The notes beneath the pieces were generated by a model that saw only the letters and a list, made by a program, of their open reading frames with translations, was not told the DNA's origin and ran no database searches. Positions 9,267-18,739 of a stretch of 64,000 bases of DNA are shown piece after piece. Position 1 is the first letter of the stretch, and the number at the start of each line of letters is the position of its first letter. This stretch comes from Cryptosporangium sp044454545. Its GTDB lineage: Bacteria; Actinomycetota; Actinomycetes; Mycobacteriales; Cryptosporangiaceae. Position numbers and translations under genes: made by a program. The stretch spans positions 930,001 through 994,000 of the forward strand of contig NZ_JBITDV010000001.1 in assembly GCF_044454545.1 (NCBI RefSeq), written 5' to 3'.

Positions 9267-10523
9267 ATGCGTCCGACCTATCGCACCGTGCTCGCCGTCG
9301 GGGAGTTCCGCGTGGTCTTCGCCGCGCACCTGCTCTCGACGCTGGGCACGGTCGTCTGCGAGATCGCGCTGTCCGTGCTCGTCTACCGCCTCACCGGCTC
9401 GCCGCTGCTCAGCGCCTTGACGTTCGCGCTCGGCCTGCTGCCCTACGTCGCCGGGGGCACCGTGCTCTCGGCGGTCGCGGACCGGCTGCCGGCCCGGCGC
9501 GTGATGGTCGTCTGCGACCTGGCGTGCGCCGGGTGCGCGGCCGGGCTCGTGGTGCCCGGCCTGCCGATCGCCGGGCTGCTGCTCCTGCGCTGCCTGCTGG
9601 CCGCGGTCGCACCGGTCTTCGCCGGTACGCGCGCCGCCGCCCTGGCCGACGTGTTCACTCATCCGGACGTCTACCCGCTGGGCAATTCGCTGTTGCGCGT
9701 GGTCTCGCAGGGCGCGCAGCTCGGCGGTTTCGCGGCGGGCGGCCTGCTGCTGGCCGTGGTGGAGCCGAGAACCGTGCTCGGCCTGACCGTGCTGACGTTC
9801 CTGGTGTCCGCGCTGATCATCGGCGCGGGGACGCGTGCCCGCCCGCCTCGCGCCGATGCGGAGGCCGGGCGGTCGCTCCTCACCGCGTCGCTCGGCGGAG
9901 CCCGGCGGCTGGCCGCGCGGCCGCGCGTCCGGGCGTTGCTCCTGCTGGCCTGGGTGCCGCCGATGTTCGTCGTGGTGTCGGAGGCCCTGCTCACGCCGTA
10001 CGCGTCCTCGCTCGGGGCCGGCCCGGCCGGGCTCGGGCTGCTGATGTGCGGGATGCCGATCGGCGCGATCGGCGGATCACTGCTGGCCGGCACGTTCCTG
10101 AGCGCCCGCGCGCGGGTCGCGATCTCGGCCCCCGTCGTACTGCTCGCGACGCTGCCGCCGCTCGGGTACGCCGCCCGGCCGTCCCTGCTCTGGGCCCTGC
10201 TGTGCCAGATCGGCATCGGCGGCGGGATCGTCTACACGTTCGGCGTCGACCACTGGTTCCTCGACGCCGTCCCGCCCGTCCTCCGCGGCCGGGCGATGAC
10301 CCTGCTCACGGCCGGGGCGATGACCTCGCAGGGCCTGGGCATGACCCTGGCCGGCGTCGCGGCCGAGTTCGCCCCGGTCCACCGGGTCATCGCGACCGGC
10401 GGCGTCGCCGCGCTCCTCGCCGACGCGCTCGTCCTCCGATACTTCCGGAGGACGAGCGATCCGCATCGGGTGGCCGGCCGAGCGCGCCGCGAACCGCGAA
10501 CCGACGCCGGTCCTACTCCTTGA
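9267..10523 (+). CDS. MFS transporter (probable drug exporter)
   Basis: This is an integral membrane transporter of 418 residues with about twelve hydrophobic segments. The start MRPTYRTVLAVGEFRVVFAAHLL is typical for this actinobacterial exporter group, and the loop after helix 2 contains VADRLPARRVMVVCDL, the MFS motif A region. The ATG at 9267 was chosen at the start of this homology. It is divergent from the ArsR-type regulator, which suggests drug- or stress-inducible export. Its last 11 bases overlap the 3' end of the convergent ABC permease gene. Substrate unknown. Confidence 0.88.
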   Translation: MRPTYRTVLAVGEFRVVFAAHLLSTLGTVVCEIALSVLVYRLTGSPLLSALTFALGLLPYVAGGTVLSAVADRLPARRVMVVCDLACAGCAAGLVVPGLPIAGLLLLRCLLAAVAPVFAGTRAAALADVFTHPDVYPLGNSLLRVVSQGAQLGGFAAGGLLLAVVEPRTVLGLTVLTFLVSALIIGAGTRARPPRADAEAGRSLLTASLGGARRLAARPRVRALLLLAWVPPMFVVVSEALLTPYASSLGAGPAGLGLLMCGMPIGAIGGSLLAGTFLSARARVAISAPVVLLATLPPLGYAARPSLLWALLCQIGIGGGIVYTFGVDHWFLDAVPPVLRGRAMTLLTAGAMTSQGLGMTLAGVAAEFAPVHRVIATGGVAALLADALVLRYFRRTSDPHRVAGRARREPRTDAGPTP

Positions 10524-12972
10524 CGCCGAGGTGCTCCACCGGGGACGTGCGCAGCAGGCGTCCGATCGGGAGAACGGTCGTGGCGAGGGCCAGCACGGCC
10601 GCGCCGGCCACCACCGCGGCGCCACCCAGCGGCGGGACGTACGGGACCGGGCTGCCGGTCAGCGCGTTGACGACCGCCACCAGCGTCCCGGCCGCGATCG
10701 TGCCGCCGATCACCAGCGCGACCCCGAGCAGGCCGGCCTGCTCGGCGTGCACCATCCGCTTCACCTGCCCGGTCGTCAGCCCGACCAGCCGCAACACCGC
10801 GAGCTCCCGCCGCCGGGCCAGCGCGGCCACCACCATGGTGTTCGCGGCGGCCAGCGCCGCGAAGCCCACCAGCACCCCGATCAGCAGCTTGTTCGCCCAG
10901 GCGCTCACGGCCAGGTCCCGGGCCAGCCCGGCTCCGAGGTCCTCCCGGGTCACGACCGCGCTCCCCGGGTAGCGAGCGGACACCGCCTCCAGCCCCGGCA
11001 CGGACGCTCCGCGGACCAGCACCGAGTCGGCCAGACCGGTGGGCGTGTGCCCGGCCACGGTCGCCGACGCCAGCGTCAGGTCCCCGAACCCGAGTCCCCG
11101 CTGGTAGATCGCGATCACCTCGAGCTTCGCCGGGGTCCCGTCGGCCAGCGTGATCGACGCGGTGTCCCCGACCTTCCACCCCGACCCGGACGCCCGGAGG
11201 TCCGACACCGCCACGGTGTCCTTCCCCAGGCGCGCCAGCGACCCCTCGGTCACCTTCAGGTCGAGCGTCGACCGCACGGTCGCCGGGTCGACGGCCTGCG
11301 CCCCCGCCGTCTCCAGCCCGTCGAACACCGGTGCCACCACGGTCGTCTGCCGCACCTCGGTCACGCTCCGGACGCCCGGCAGCCGCCGGATCTCGTCGAC
11401 CGCGGATTCCGGCAGCCCGGTGGGCGAGACCACGGCCTGCTGGGCGAGCGTCCCGTCCCGGCGCTGCTCGACGGTCGTCCGCTGGAGGTTGTCCTGGAGG
11501 AACCAGACCGAGCCGCCGAGCCCGACGGCCAGCACGAGCGCGGTGAGCACGGTCGCGCCGCCCCGGGCGTTCGCCCGCAGGTTCGCCGCGGCCAGGTAGC
11601 CGCTCGAGCGCCACAGGCCGTGCAGCACCGGCGCGAGCACCCGGGCGGCGAACGTGTTGATCTCCGGCGCCAGCAGCCCGACACCCAGCACGAGCAGGTA
11701 GAGCATCCCGGCCGCGGACGTCACCGCGACCAGTCCGCCCGTGCCGATCGCCGCCGGGGCCGCGGCCACCGCGCCGATCAGGATCACCACCCCGACGATC
11801 CGCCGGACCCGGCCACCGCCGGTCGGTTCCACCGCCACCTCACCGAGCGCCTCGGTCGGCCGGATCTTCGCCACCCGCCGGGCCGCCGCCAGCGCCGCGA
11901 GCACCGCGACGAGCGAGGTCGCGAGCACCGCGGCCGGGGCCGCCAGCACTCCGGGGAGAATCGGCAGCGAGCCCGGCACGAACCCGCGATCCACCAGCTC
12001 ACCGTGCACCCACCGGGTCGCGAGGACGCCGAGCGGCAGCCCGATCAGCGCACCGAGGAGGCCGAGCAGCGCCGCCTCGGCCATGATCATCCGGCGGACC
12101 TGGGCCGGGGTCGCCGCAATCGCCCGCAGCAGCGCCAGGTCACGCCGCCGGTGCCGCACCGAGAGCCCGACCGTGCCGGCCACCACGAACCCGATCAGCA
12201 GCGCGACGTACCCGCCGAACGCGCCGCCGAGCTGCAGCAGCAGGTCCCGGCCGTCGAGGGCGGCGCTCGGCTCGGCCCGCGCCCGGTCGTCGCCGGTGTA
12301 GGCGCCGGCGCCGTCCGCCCGGGCCAGGTCGCGGATCGCCGGTAGCGCACCGGACGACGCGCGCACCAGCACGGCGGCCACGCGGCCAGGGCTCGGGTTC
12401 AACGCGGCGGCCCGGGCGTCCGAGAAGTACAGCGTGGCGGGTGTCGCGTCCGAATGAAAAAGACCGGTGACCGTGAAGCGGTGCACCGTACCGCCGACCA
12501 GGACGTCGACCGGCGCGCCGGACGCGAGCCCGAGGCGGGTGTCGGCGACGACCTGGTCGTCGGACGCGGGTGCGGAGCCGGACGGCGGGGAATGGCCGAA
12601 GGCCGCGCTGCTCCAGCCGTGCCCGGCGGCCGGGACCGAGCCGACGGTCACCGGGATCGAGACGTCCGCCACGACGCTCCCGACGCCCGGCACCTGGCGG
12701 ATCCGGTCGGCCAGACCGGCCGGAACGGTGCCGCCGGGTAAGCGGACGCGGCTGGTCTCGGTGTCGCCGTCGAACGTCTTGCTCGTGCGGACGACCTCCG
12801 GCCGGGCGACGACGACGTCGGCCCCGGTGTAACGCTGGGGTTCGGGATGGAAGCGCAGGCCGGACTCGACGAGCGTACCCATCGCCATCAGGATCGCGAC
12901 GCCGGTGACCAGCGCGACCAGCGTGGCCACCGCGCTCCCCCAGCGGTACCGGAGCATGCGGACCGCGATCAT
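10513..12972 (-). CDS. ABC transporter permease, FtsX/MacB type
   Basis: This membrane protein of 819 residues has two FtsX-like units. An N-terminal helix (MLRYRWGSAVATLVALVTGVAILMAMG) precedes a large extracytoplasmic domain, then blocks of three helices. A second extracytoplasmic domain and the helices containing LIGVLVGFAALAAANTMVVAALARRRELAVLRLVG follow, the classic FtsX signature. It starts inside the stop of the ATPase gene (ATGA, 12969-12972), so the two are coupled. Such systems move lipids, peptides or antibiotics, or work as mechanotransmission complexes. No substrate or accessory gene is visible. Confidence 0.92.
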   Translation of the reverse strand: MIAVRMLRYRWGSAVATLVALVTGVAILMAMGTLVESGLRFHPEPQRYTGADVVVARPEVVRTSKTFDGDTETSRVRLPGGTVPAGLADRIRQVPGVGSVVADVSIPVTVGSVPAAGHGWSSAAFGHSPPSGSAPASDDQVVADTRLGLASGAPVDVLVGGTVHRFTVTGLFHSDATPATLYFSDARAAALNPSPGRVAAVLVRASSGALPAIRDLARADGAGAYTGDDRARAEPSAALDGRDLLLQLGGAFGGYVALLIGFVVAGTVGLSVRHRRRDLALLRAIAATPAQVRRMIMAEAALLGLLGALIGLPLGVLATRWVHGELVDRGFVPGSLPILPGVLAAPAAVLATSLVAVLAALAAARRVAKIRPTEALGEVAVEPTGGGRVRRIVGVVILIGAVAAAPAAIGTGGLVAVTSAAGMLYLLVLGVGLLAPEINTFAARVLAPVLHGLWRSSGYLAAANLRANARGGATVLTALVLAVGLGGSVWFLQDNLQRTTVEQRRDGTLAQQAVVSPTGLPESAVDEIRRLPGVRSVTEVRQTTVVAPVFDGLETAGAQAVDPATVRSTLDLKVTEGSLARLGKDTVAVSDLRASGSGWKVGDTASITLADGTPAKLEVIAIYQRGLGFGDLTLASATVAGHTPTGLADSVLVRGASVPGLEAVSARYPGSAVVTREDLGAGLARDLAVSAWANKLLIGVLVGFAALAAANTMVVAALARRRELAVLRLVGLTTGQVKRMVHAEQAGLLGVALVIGGTIAAGTLVAVVNALTGSPVPYVPPLGGAAVVAGAAVLALATTVLPIGRLLRTSPVEHLGVKE

Positions 12973-13730
12973 GCCCGTGCTCCCTGCGAGACCCGGCTGC
13001 GGCCCAGGCCGGCGAGCACCTCGGCGATGCGGGTGGCGCCGGGCTGCGGGAGGTCGAGCACCAGGCGGCCGTCGGCGAGCACCAGCACGCGGTCGGCGTA
13101 GGAGGCGGCAACCGGATCGTGGGTCACCATGACGACGGTCTGGCCGTGCGTGTCGACGAGTGCACGCAGGAGCGTGAGGACGTCCGCGGCGGTCCGGGTG
13201 TCGAGGGCTCCGGTCGGTTCGTCGCAGAAGATCACCTCGGGGCGGGTGACGAGGGCCCGCGCGATCGCGACGCGCTGCTGCTGGCCACCGGACAGCTCCG
13301 AGGGCCGGCGCCGGAGGTGGTCGGCGAGACCGACCCGCTCCACCACCTCGGCCAGCCAGTCCCGGTCGACGTGCGTGCCGGCCAGGCGGGACGGCAGCAG
13401 GATGTTCTCCTCGACGGTGAGCGCGCCGAGCAAGTTGAACGCCTGGAAGACGAAGCCGATCCGGTCGCGGCGCAGTTTCGTGAGCTTCGTTTCCGACAGG
13501 CCGGACAGCTCGGTGCCGCCCAGCCAGACCCGCCCGGACGTCGGCCGGTCGAGGCCGGCCGCGGTCTGCAACAGCGTGCTCTTGCCCGACCCGGACGGCC
13601 CCATGACGGCGGTGAACGTACCGCGGTGGAACGCCGCGTCGACGCCGGCCAGCGCGGTGACCGGCTGCCGGTCGGTGCCGTAGACGCGGGTCAGCTGCTC
13701 GACCCGTACGGCTTCATTGTGGACGGACAT
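12969..13730 (-). CDS. ABC transporter ATP-binding protein, MacB/LolD type
   Basis: This 253-residue nucleotide-binding subunit pairs with the downstream FtsX-type permease. It contains Walker A (GPSGSGKST), a Q-loop (FVFQAFNLL), the signature LSGGQQQRVAIARAL and Walker B (VIFCDEPTGALD). The motif FNLLGALTVEEN is typical of the MacB/LolD family. It is first in a two-gene operon and overlaps the permease start by four bases. The 96 bp between its start and the stop of the large fusion gene upstream must hold the promoter; no operator stood out. Confidence 0.94.
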   Translation of the reverse strand: MSVHNEAVRVEQLTRVYGTDRQPVTALAGVDAAFHRGTFTAVMGPSGSGKSTLLQTAAGLDRPTSGRVWLGGTELSGLSETKLTKLRRDRIGFVFQAFNLLGALTVEENILLPSRLAGTHVDRDWLAEVVERVGLADHLRRRPSELSGGQQQRVAIARALVTRPEVIFCDEPTGALDTRTAADVLTLLRALVDTHGQTVVMVTHDPVAASYADRVLVLADGRLVLDLPQPGATRIAEVLAGLGRSRVSQGARA

Positions 13731-13826
13731 CGGGATGCCTCTCCGTGTTGTGGCTGTACGGAGACGCTATTTCTCGGCGAGGCCGGCCACGATGAAGCCT
13801 ACGGGCGAACCGGAGTACAGCCTGCG

Positions 13827-16800
13827 CTACCCCTCGGAGGGCACCGGGGTGTCCGCGGCCCAGGCCGCGGCGGTGGCGTGGCGCTCGCGGGTGAAACGCT
13901 GGCCGTTGCGGGCGCGGCCGGACGCGGTGAACCGGATGCGGTAGGTGCCGGGGTCGGTGACCGTGAACGTTCCCTCGTAGAGCGAGCCGTCGCTGCTGGT
14001 CAGGTCGGCGGCCCGGGTCTGGCCGGTCGGGGTCACGACCTCGGCGGAGACGACCGCGTCGGCGGTGATCGGCTGGCCGGACTGCGCGAGGTTCGCGCCG
14101 AGCGCGACCTCGGAGCCGGGCGCGAAGCCGTTCTGGGTGGCGAATCCCTGGAGCGAGATGCTCGACCAGGCGTGCACCCGGACCTGGAACGGGGTCCCGG
14201 CCGGCTCGGGAGCGGCGGCGGCGAACGCCGCAGGTGCGTCCACCTCCGGCCCGGAGATCACCGCGTACGCGCGCTCGCGCTCCGAACGCCACTGCTGGGG
14301 AGGCTCGGCCGGGACCACCGCGGCGGCGAAACCGCCGGCGACGTGGGGCACGGGCCGGTGACGGAGGCCGTGCAGGATCGAGGTGTCGGTCCGGCCCCGC
14401 ACGTCGGCGGTGGCGGCCGGGTTCGCGGCCGCGAATCCGTGGGCCTCTCCCCCGGCGCCTCCGATCGGCTCCAGGCGGGGGGCGCCGGGCGTGACGACGA
14501 CGTTCCACGTGCCGCCCTGCTCGAACCGGCCCGGGGCGGGCTGCACCGGCAGCGCGATCCGGTACCAGGCCAGCCCGTCGCCGGTCCCGTAGCGCATCGA
14601 CGGCTGCTGGAGCGCGTACCACGGCTCGATCAGCAGGCCGTTCGGCGTCTGCAGCCGGAAGTCGACGGACTCGGACGACCGGAGCACGACGTCGAAGCCG
14701 CCGTCGGCGTCGGTCAGCGAGAACGGGATCCGGAGCACGGTGCCGTCGGTGAGCCGGCCCGCCGCCTCGGTCACCACCTCGGCGCCGGTGACGGTGGCGA
14801 CCACGTCCAGCGCCGCGTCGACCGCGTCGCCCTCGGTGCAGGTCAGCACGTAGCCACCGTTGTTCGCGGTCAGGTCGGTCAGGGCCGGTACGCCGATCGA
14901 GTGCGGCTGCCCCACCTCGATCACGTACGTCGGAACCCTCACGTCCGCGCTGACGTCGGCCAGCGCGGCCGGAGCGTTCTCCAGCCCGTCGGTGAGCACG
15001 ACCAGCGCCTCGCTCCCGAATCCGGACGCGGCACCGAGCAGCCCCACTCCGGCGACCACTCCGTCCCCGATCGAACTCGCTCCCCGGGGGTCGAGCCGGT
15101 CGCCGTTCAGCGTGTCCACCACCGACGTGTCGCCGACCGGCTGGAGCGCCTCGGCGTCGGCGTCGAATCCGACCACCCCGGCGCCGTCGCCCTCGGGCAG
15201 CAGCGCCGCGAACACGGTCGCGGCCCGGCGGACGGCGTCACGCCGGCCGTCGGTGGCCATGCTCCCGGACCGGTCGACGACGAGCGCGGTCGCGGTCGCC
15301 CGGCGGGCGACCGTGTTCGCGTCGACGGTGACCGCCCAGGCCGTTCCGGTCGACGGCTCGCGGACCGTGAGTGTCTGGGTCGGCAGCGACGACGGCGCGA
15401 CCCCGGTCCGGTAGGCGATCGCGAAGTCGGCGAACGGGTTGTCGGCCGGGTCGACGGTGACGCTCCGGGTCAGCGCCTCGAGCTGGGGATGGTCGGGCGC
15501 CACCAGTTCGAGCGTCGTCGCGGAGTGCACGGCGAGCCGGATCGACAGCACGGCCTCACTGACCATGCCGAGCGGCCCCTGGGCCACGTCGTCGAACGAG
15601 ACGTGCGGGGTGAGCAGCGTGATCGGCGCCGGGACGCAGTGCTCGGTCTCGACGTGACGCACGACGCCACCCCCGGTGTCCCGGGCGACGACGAACCCCA
15701 GCGTGTGCCAGTGGGCCACCATCTCCTCGCCGCTGCTGACGTCCCGGTCCCAGCGGATCTGCGTCGTCGCGGCGACGTCGCCGAACACGTCGTTCGGACG
15801 CGGGACCGGCCACCAGGTGTCGCCGCAGGCCGAGAAGTCGGCCTGCCAGGGCAACGCCATCGACGCGGTGATCGCGCCCGCGGCGACCTGCGCGTGGTCG
15901 AGCCGGAACGCGGCCGTGTAGGCGGATTCCAGGATCGGGCGCACGCCCTCGCTCTGCCCGCCGGCCTCGATGCCGGGGAAGAACGCGCCGCCGACGCAGG
16001 CCTCCAGGGCGGCCCGGTCGAGGCCGTCCGGGGTCACGCCCGCCGGTGGCACGGGCTCGCCGGCCCAGTCGTTGGTGTACGTCCCGGCCTTCCAGCGGGC
16101 GACGTGCGCGGCCTGGATCGGTGTCAGCACCGCGTCCTCGCCGTCGAGCAGCGGCATGTCGCCGGTCGGACGCAACCGGCCGGCGATGCGGTTGACGGTG
16201 CGCTGGTCGGTGACCGGGTGCGCCCAGGAGTGCGCGCGGCCGACGTCCTTGACCCAGCGGCTGTCGGCCGCGCGCCGCAGGATCGGATAGATGTCGCGGG
16301 TGTACGAGGTGGTCGTCGGCTCGGTGGCCAGGCCGATCTCCACCATTCGGGGCAGCAGCCGGTCGTACAACGTGATGACGTTCTGCTGCTGCGGCGCGAA
16401 CTTCGGCGGCGCGACCAGCACCCAGGCGCCCTCCACCGGCGGGGACGACCCGTCGGGCAGCGTCAGCGTGGCGGTCACCGGTCCGTCGGCGACGTCGTCG
16501 TACCAGCCCGGGTTGCCCCAGAAGTCCTGGATGCCGTTGCCGGCCGGTGAGGCGGACGCGCCCGTGCCACCCAGCACCAGCAGCCGGCCGTCTTCGTCGC
16601 TGACGATCTCGCCCAGCGGCACCGTGACGACCGGCTGGCCGGCGAAGTGGATCGTTCCGGTGTCGAACCGGGCGGACTGCTTCGGGCCGTCGAGCGTCCG
16701 GGGGCCGGGGTCGATCGTGAGGTCGGCGGCCGGTTCGGTGTTGCCGCGGCCGTCGAACGCGGCCTTGCCGTTGGCCAGGTGCACGGTCCAGGCGATCGTG

Positions 16801-17018
16801 GCCTGCGCCGACGTGACCTCCTGGACGGTTCCGTCGTCGTGGTGGGCCAAGACCCGGAAGCGGGCGGCCTGCCGCTTGACGCGGCACGCGTCGTCCTTGA
16901 AGCCGTCGGCCGGGGCCGGGTACTCGTCCGGGCGTTCGGGCCCGACGAAGTGCTCCTCGGGGCTGTTGCCCACACGAGCGACACCGATTGCCGGATGAAC
17001 TTTGTAGACCGTCGTCAC
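13827..17018 (-). CDS. LodA/GoxA-like quinocofactor oxidase fused to a von Willebrand A domain
   Basis: The 1,063-residue product begins with YKVHPAIGVARVGNSP, the hallmark of LodA/GoxA amino-acid oxidases that carry a cysteine tryptophylquinone. The block ACVGGAFFPGIE (Cys341) and the later DFSACGDTWWPVPRP (Trp402/403) match the regions expected to supply the Cys and Trp of that cofactor. After about residue 570 a von Willebrand A domain follows, with the metal site DRSGS at 582-586, and the C-terminus (around SLYEGTFTVTDPGTYRIRF) looks like an Ig-type beta domain. The GTG start at 17018 has AGGA eight bases upstream. No signal peptide is seen, and no LodB-type flavoprotein is adjacent. Enzyme activity is inferred only. 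Confidence 0.8.
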   Translation of the reverse strand: MTTVYKVHPAIGVARVGNSPEEHFVGPERPDEYPAPADGFKDDACRVKRQAARFRVLAHHDDGTVQEVTSAQATIAWTVHLANGKAAFDGRGNTEPAADLTIDPGPRTLDGPKQSARFDTGTIHFAGQPVVTVPLGEIVSDEDGRLLVLGGTGASASPAGNGIQDFWGNPGWYDDVADGPVTATLTLPDGSSPPVEGAWVLVAPPKFAPQQQNVITLYDRLLPRMVEIGLATEPTTTSYTRDIYPILRRAADSRWVKDVGRAHSWAHPVTDQRTVNRIAGRLRPTGDMPLLDGEDAVLTPIQAAHVARWKAGTYTNDWAGEPVPPAGVTPDGLDRAALEACVGGAFFPGIEAGGQSEGVRPILESAYTAAFRLDHAQVAAGAITASMALPWQADFSACGDTWWPVPRPNDVFGDVAATTQIRWDRDVSSGEEMVAHWHTLGFVVARDTGGGVVRHVETEHCVPAPITLLTPHVSFDDVAQGPLGMVSEAVLSIRLAVHSATTLELVAPDHPQLEALTRSVTVDPADNPFADFAIAYRTGVAPSSLPTQTLTVREPSTGTAWAVTVDANTVARRATATALVVDRSGSMATDGRRDAVRRAATVFAALLPEGDGAGVVGFDADAEALQPVGDTSVVDTLNGDRLDPRGASSIGDGVVAGVGLLGAASGFGSEALVVLTDGLENAPAALADVSADVRVPTYVIEVGQPHSIGVPALTDLTANNGGYVLTCTEGDAVDAALDVVATVTGAEVVTEAAGRLTDGTVLRIPFSLTDADGGFDVVLRSSESVDFRLQTPNGLLIEPWYALQQPSMRYGTGDGLAWYRIALPVQPAPGRFEQGGTWNVVVTPGAPRLEPIGGAGGEAHGFAAANPAATADVRGRTDTSILHGLRHRPVPHVAGGFAAAVVPAEPPQQWRSERERAYAVISGPEVDAPAAFAAAAPEPAGTPFQVRVHAWSSISLQGFATQNGFAPGSEVALGANLAQSGQPITADAVVSAEVVTPTGQTRAADLTSSDGSLYEGTFTVTDPGTYRIRFTASGRARNGQRFTRERHATAAAWAADTPVPSEG

Positions 17019-17056
17019 GGCGGCGATCCTAGGGCGCCTGGGCAAACTCCCAGAAA

Positions 17057-17070
17057 TAGAACGTGTTCTG
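17057..17070. promoter_or_regulatory. KstR-like operator
   Basis: The sequence TAGAACGTGTTCTG fits the mycobacterial KstR consensus TnnAACnnGTTnnA at every fixed base except the last. It is a near-perfect palindrome. It lies in the 77-bp region between the divergent starts of the LodA-VWA fusion (17018) and the LLM oxidoreductase (17096), so one regulator could control both. KstR represses steroid catabolism genes in Mycobacterium and Rhodococcus. No KstR gene is in the window. Confidence 0.55.
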
Positions 17071-17095
17071 GTTCGGGCGGGTAACGTCACGGCTC

Positions 17096-17971
17096 GTGAA
17101 ATGGACTCTGGCTGCTGCGCTGGTGCCTGCCGACCGGCTCCTCGATCTCGCCCGCACGGCCGAAGAGGCCGGGTACGACTCCGTCGCGATGCCCGATTCG
17201 GTGTTCTTCCCGGAGAAGGTCTCGGCCAAGTACCCGTACACCAAGGACGGCAGCCGGTTCTGGAAACCGGAGACCGAATTCATCGATCCGTTCGTCGCGA
17301 TTCCGGCGATGGCCGCGGTCACCAGCCGGCTGCGGTTCCACACGAACGTCTACAAGCTCCCGCTCCGCGACCCGCTGCTCACCGCCAAGCACGTCGCTTC
17401 GATCGCGGTGATGTCGGGCAACCGCTTCGCCTTCGGCGTCGGTCTGTCGTGGATCCCGGAGGAATTCACCTTCACGCACACCGAGATGCGGACGCGCGGC
17501 GCGCGGACGGACGAGGCCATCGACATCCTCAAGCTGGTGTGCGCGGGCAACGGACCGGAGTGGGTCGAGTACCACGGCACGCACTACGACTTCGACCGGC
17601 TGATGATCTCCCCCGCGCCCGACCGGCCGGTGCCGATCTACGTCGGCGGGCACAGCGAACCGGCGCTCAAGCGCACCGCGCGGGTCGGCGACGGCTGGAT
17701 CTCGGTGAACACCACGCCCGACAAGATCATCGAGTCCTGCGTGCGGCTCCACGAGCTGCGCCGGGAGTACGGGCGGGAGAACGAGCCGTTCGACATCGTC
17801 GCCGGGCCGGTCGGCAACGTCAGCCGGGACGACTACCGCCGGATGGAGGAGGCCGGGGTCACCGAGTGCCAGGCGGCGCCGTGGTGGCAGTACCGCGTCG
17901 GCTTCGGCGACGCCGCCGCGATGCGCGAGGCGACGCTGCGCTTCGCGGACGAGGTGATCGCGCAGTATTAG
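17096..17971 (+). CDS. LLM-class flavin/F420-dependent oxidoreductase
   Basis: This is a luciferase-like monooxygenase-fold oxidoreductase of 291 residues. Conserved blocks are the N-terminal LAAALVPADRLLDLARTAEEAGYDSV, the central FAFGVGLSWIPEEF and the C-terminal VPIYVGGHSEPALKRTARVGDGW, typical of actinobacterial F420-dependent members. The GTG at 17096 was preferred to one at 17063 because the earlier codon lies inside the KstR-like palindrome. The PIG-L deacetylase gene follows after 3 bases, so the two form an operon. The operator suggests a link to sterol or related lipid catabolism; the substrate is not known. Confidence 0.85.
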   Translation: MKWTLAAALVPADRLLDLARTAEEAGYDSVAMPDSVFFPEKVSAKYPYTKDGSRFWKPETEFIDPFVAIPAMAAVTSRLRFHTNVYKLPLRDPLLTAKHVASIAVMSGNRFAFGVGLSWIPEEFTFTHTEMRTRGARTDEAIDILKLVCAGNGPEWVEYHGTHYDFDRLMISPAPDRPVPIYVGGHSEPALKRTARVGDGWISVNTTPDKIIESCVRLHELRREYGRENEPFDIVAGPVGNVSRDDYRRMEEAGVTECQAAPWWQYRVGFGDAAAMREATLRFADEVIAQY

Positions 17972-17974
17972 GGC

Positions 17975-18712
17975 ATGGAACCCCTCACGCCGGTCGACGA
18001 AGACTGGCAGCGCGCGCTCGCGATCGTCGCCCACCCCGACGACCTCGAGTTCGGGGCCGCCGCCGCGATCGCCCGCTGGACCGCGCAGGGCAAGGACGTC
18101 GTCTACACGTTGCTGACCAGTGGCGAAGCCGGGATCGACGGGATGGATCCGGCGACCGCGGGCCCGGCCAGGGAACAGGAACAGCGCGAGTCGGCGCGCA
18201 TCGTCGGCGTCTCGGCGGTCGAGTTCCTCGGGCTGCCGGACGGCGTGCTGGAGTACGGCGTCCCGCTGCGGCGGGAGCTCGCCCGGGTGATCCGGCGGCG
18301 CCGGCCGGAGGTCGTGATCACGAACAACTTCCGGGACAGCTGGGATCCGGAGGGCGCCGCGCTGAACATGTCCGACCACATCGTCACCGGCCGCGCCGTC
18401 CTGGACGCGGCTCGCGACGCCGGCAACCGCTGGATCTTCCGCGACCAGATCGAGGACGAGGGTCTCGAGCCCCACAAGGTGAGGGAAGTCTGGCTGGCCT
18501 CGTCGCCGCGCGGGCAGCACGGCGTCGACATCACCGACACGTTCGACGCCGGGGTGCGCTCGCTCGAGGCGCACGGGCTCTACCTGCGCGGCCTCGGTGC
18601 CGGTGACTTCGACGCCGAGGAGTACCTGGAGGGCTTCGCCCGCCCGACCGGCACCCGGATGGGCGTCCGCTACGCGGCGAGCTTCGAAGTATTCTCCCTG
18701 GGCCTGCTCTAG
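17975..18712 (+). CDS. PIG-L family zinc-dependent deacetylase
   Basis: This 245-residue enzyme belongs to the LmbE/PIG-L fold, which includes the mycothiol-pathway deacetylase MshB and mycothiol S-conjugate amidase. The zinc and catalytic motif AHPDD is at residues 19-23, and the third zinc ligand is in MSDH. The sequence does not identify it as MshB or Mca, and no other mycothiol gene is nearby. It starts 3 bases after the LLM oxidoreductase stop and is cotranscribed with it. An amide of an amino-sugar or a conjugate is a likely substrate. Confidence 0.86.
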   Translation: MEPLTPVDEDWQRALAIVAHPDDLEFGAAAAIARWTAQGKDVVYTLLTSGEAGIDGMDPATAGPAREQEQRESARIVGVSAVEFLGLPDGVLEYGVPLRRELARVIRRRRPEVVITNNFRDSWDPEGAALNMSDHIVTGRAVLDAARDAGNRWIFRDQIEDEGLEPHKVREVWLASSPRGQHGVDITDTFDAGVRSLEAHGLYLRGLGAGDFDAEEYLEGFARPTGTRMGVRYAASFEVFSLGLL

Positions 18713-18739
18713 GCACCGGACTCCGCTGGACGACTGACC

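Noticed and set aside
13119..16550. Very long plus-strand open frame (1,143 codons) across the ABC and LodA-VWA genes
   Set aside because: It is antisense to two genes with clear motifs and reads as Arg/Gly/Pro-rich sequence without domains. Such shadow frames are expected at this GC.
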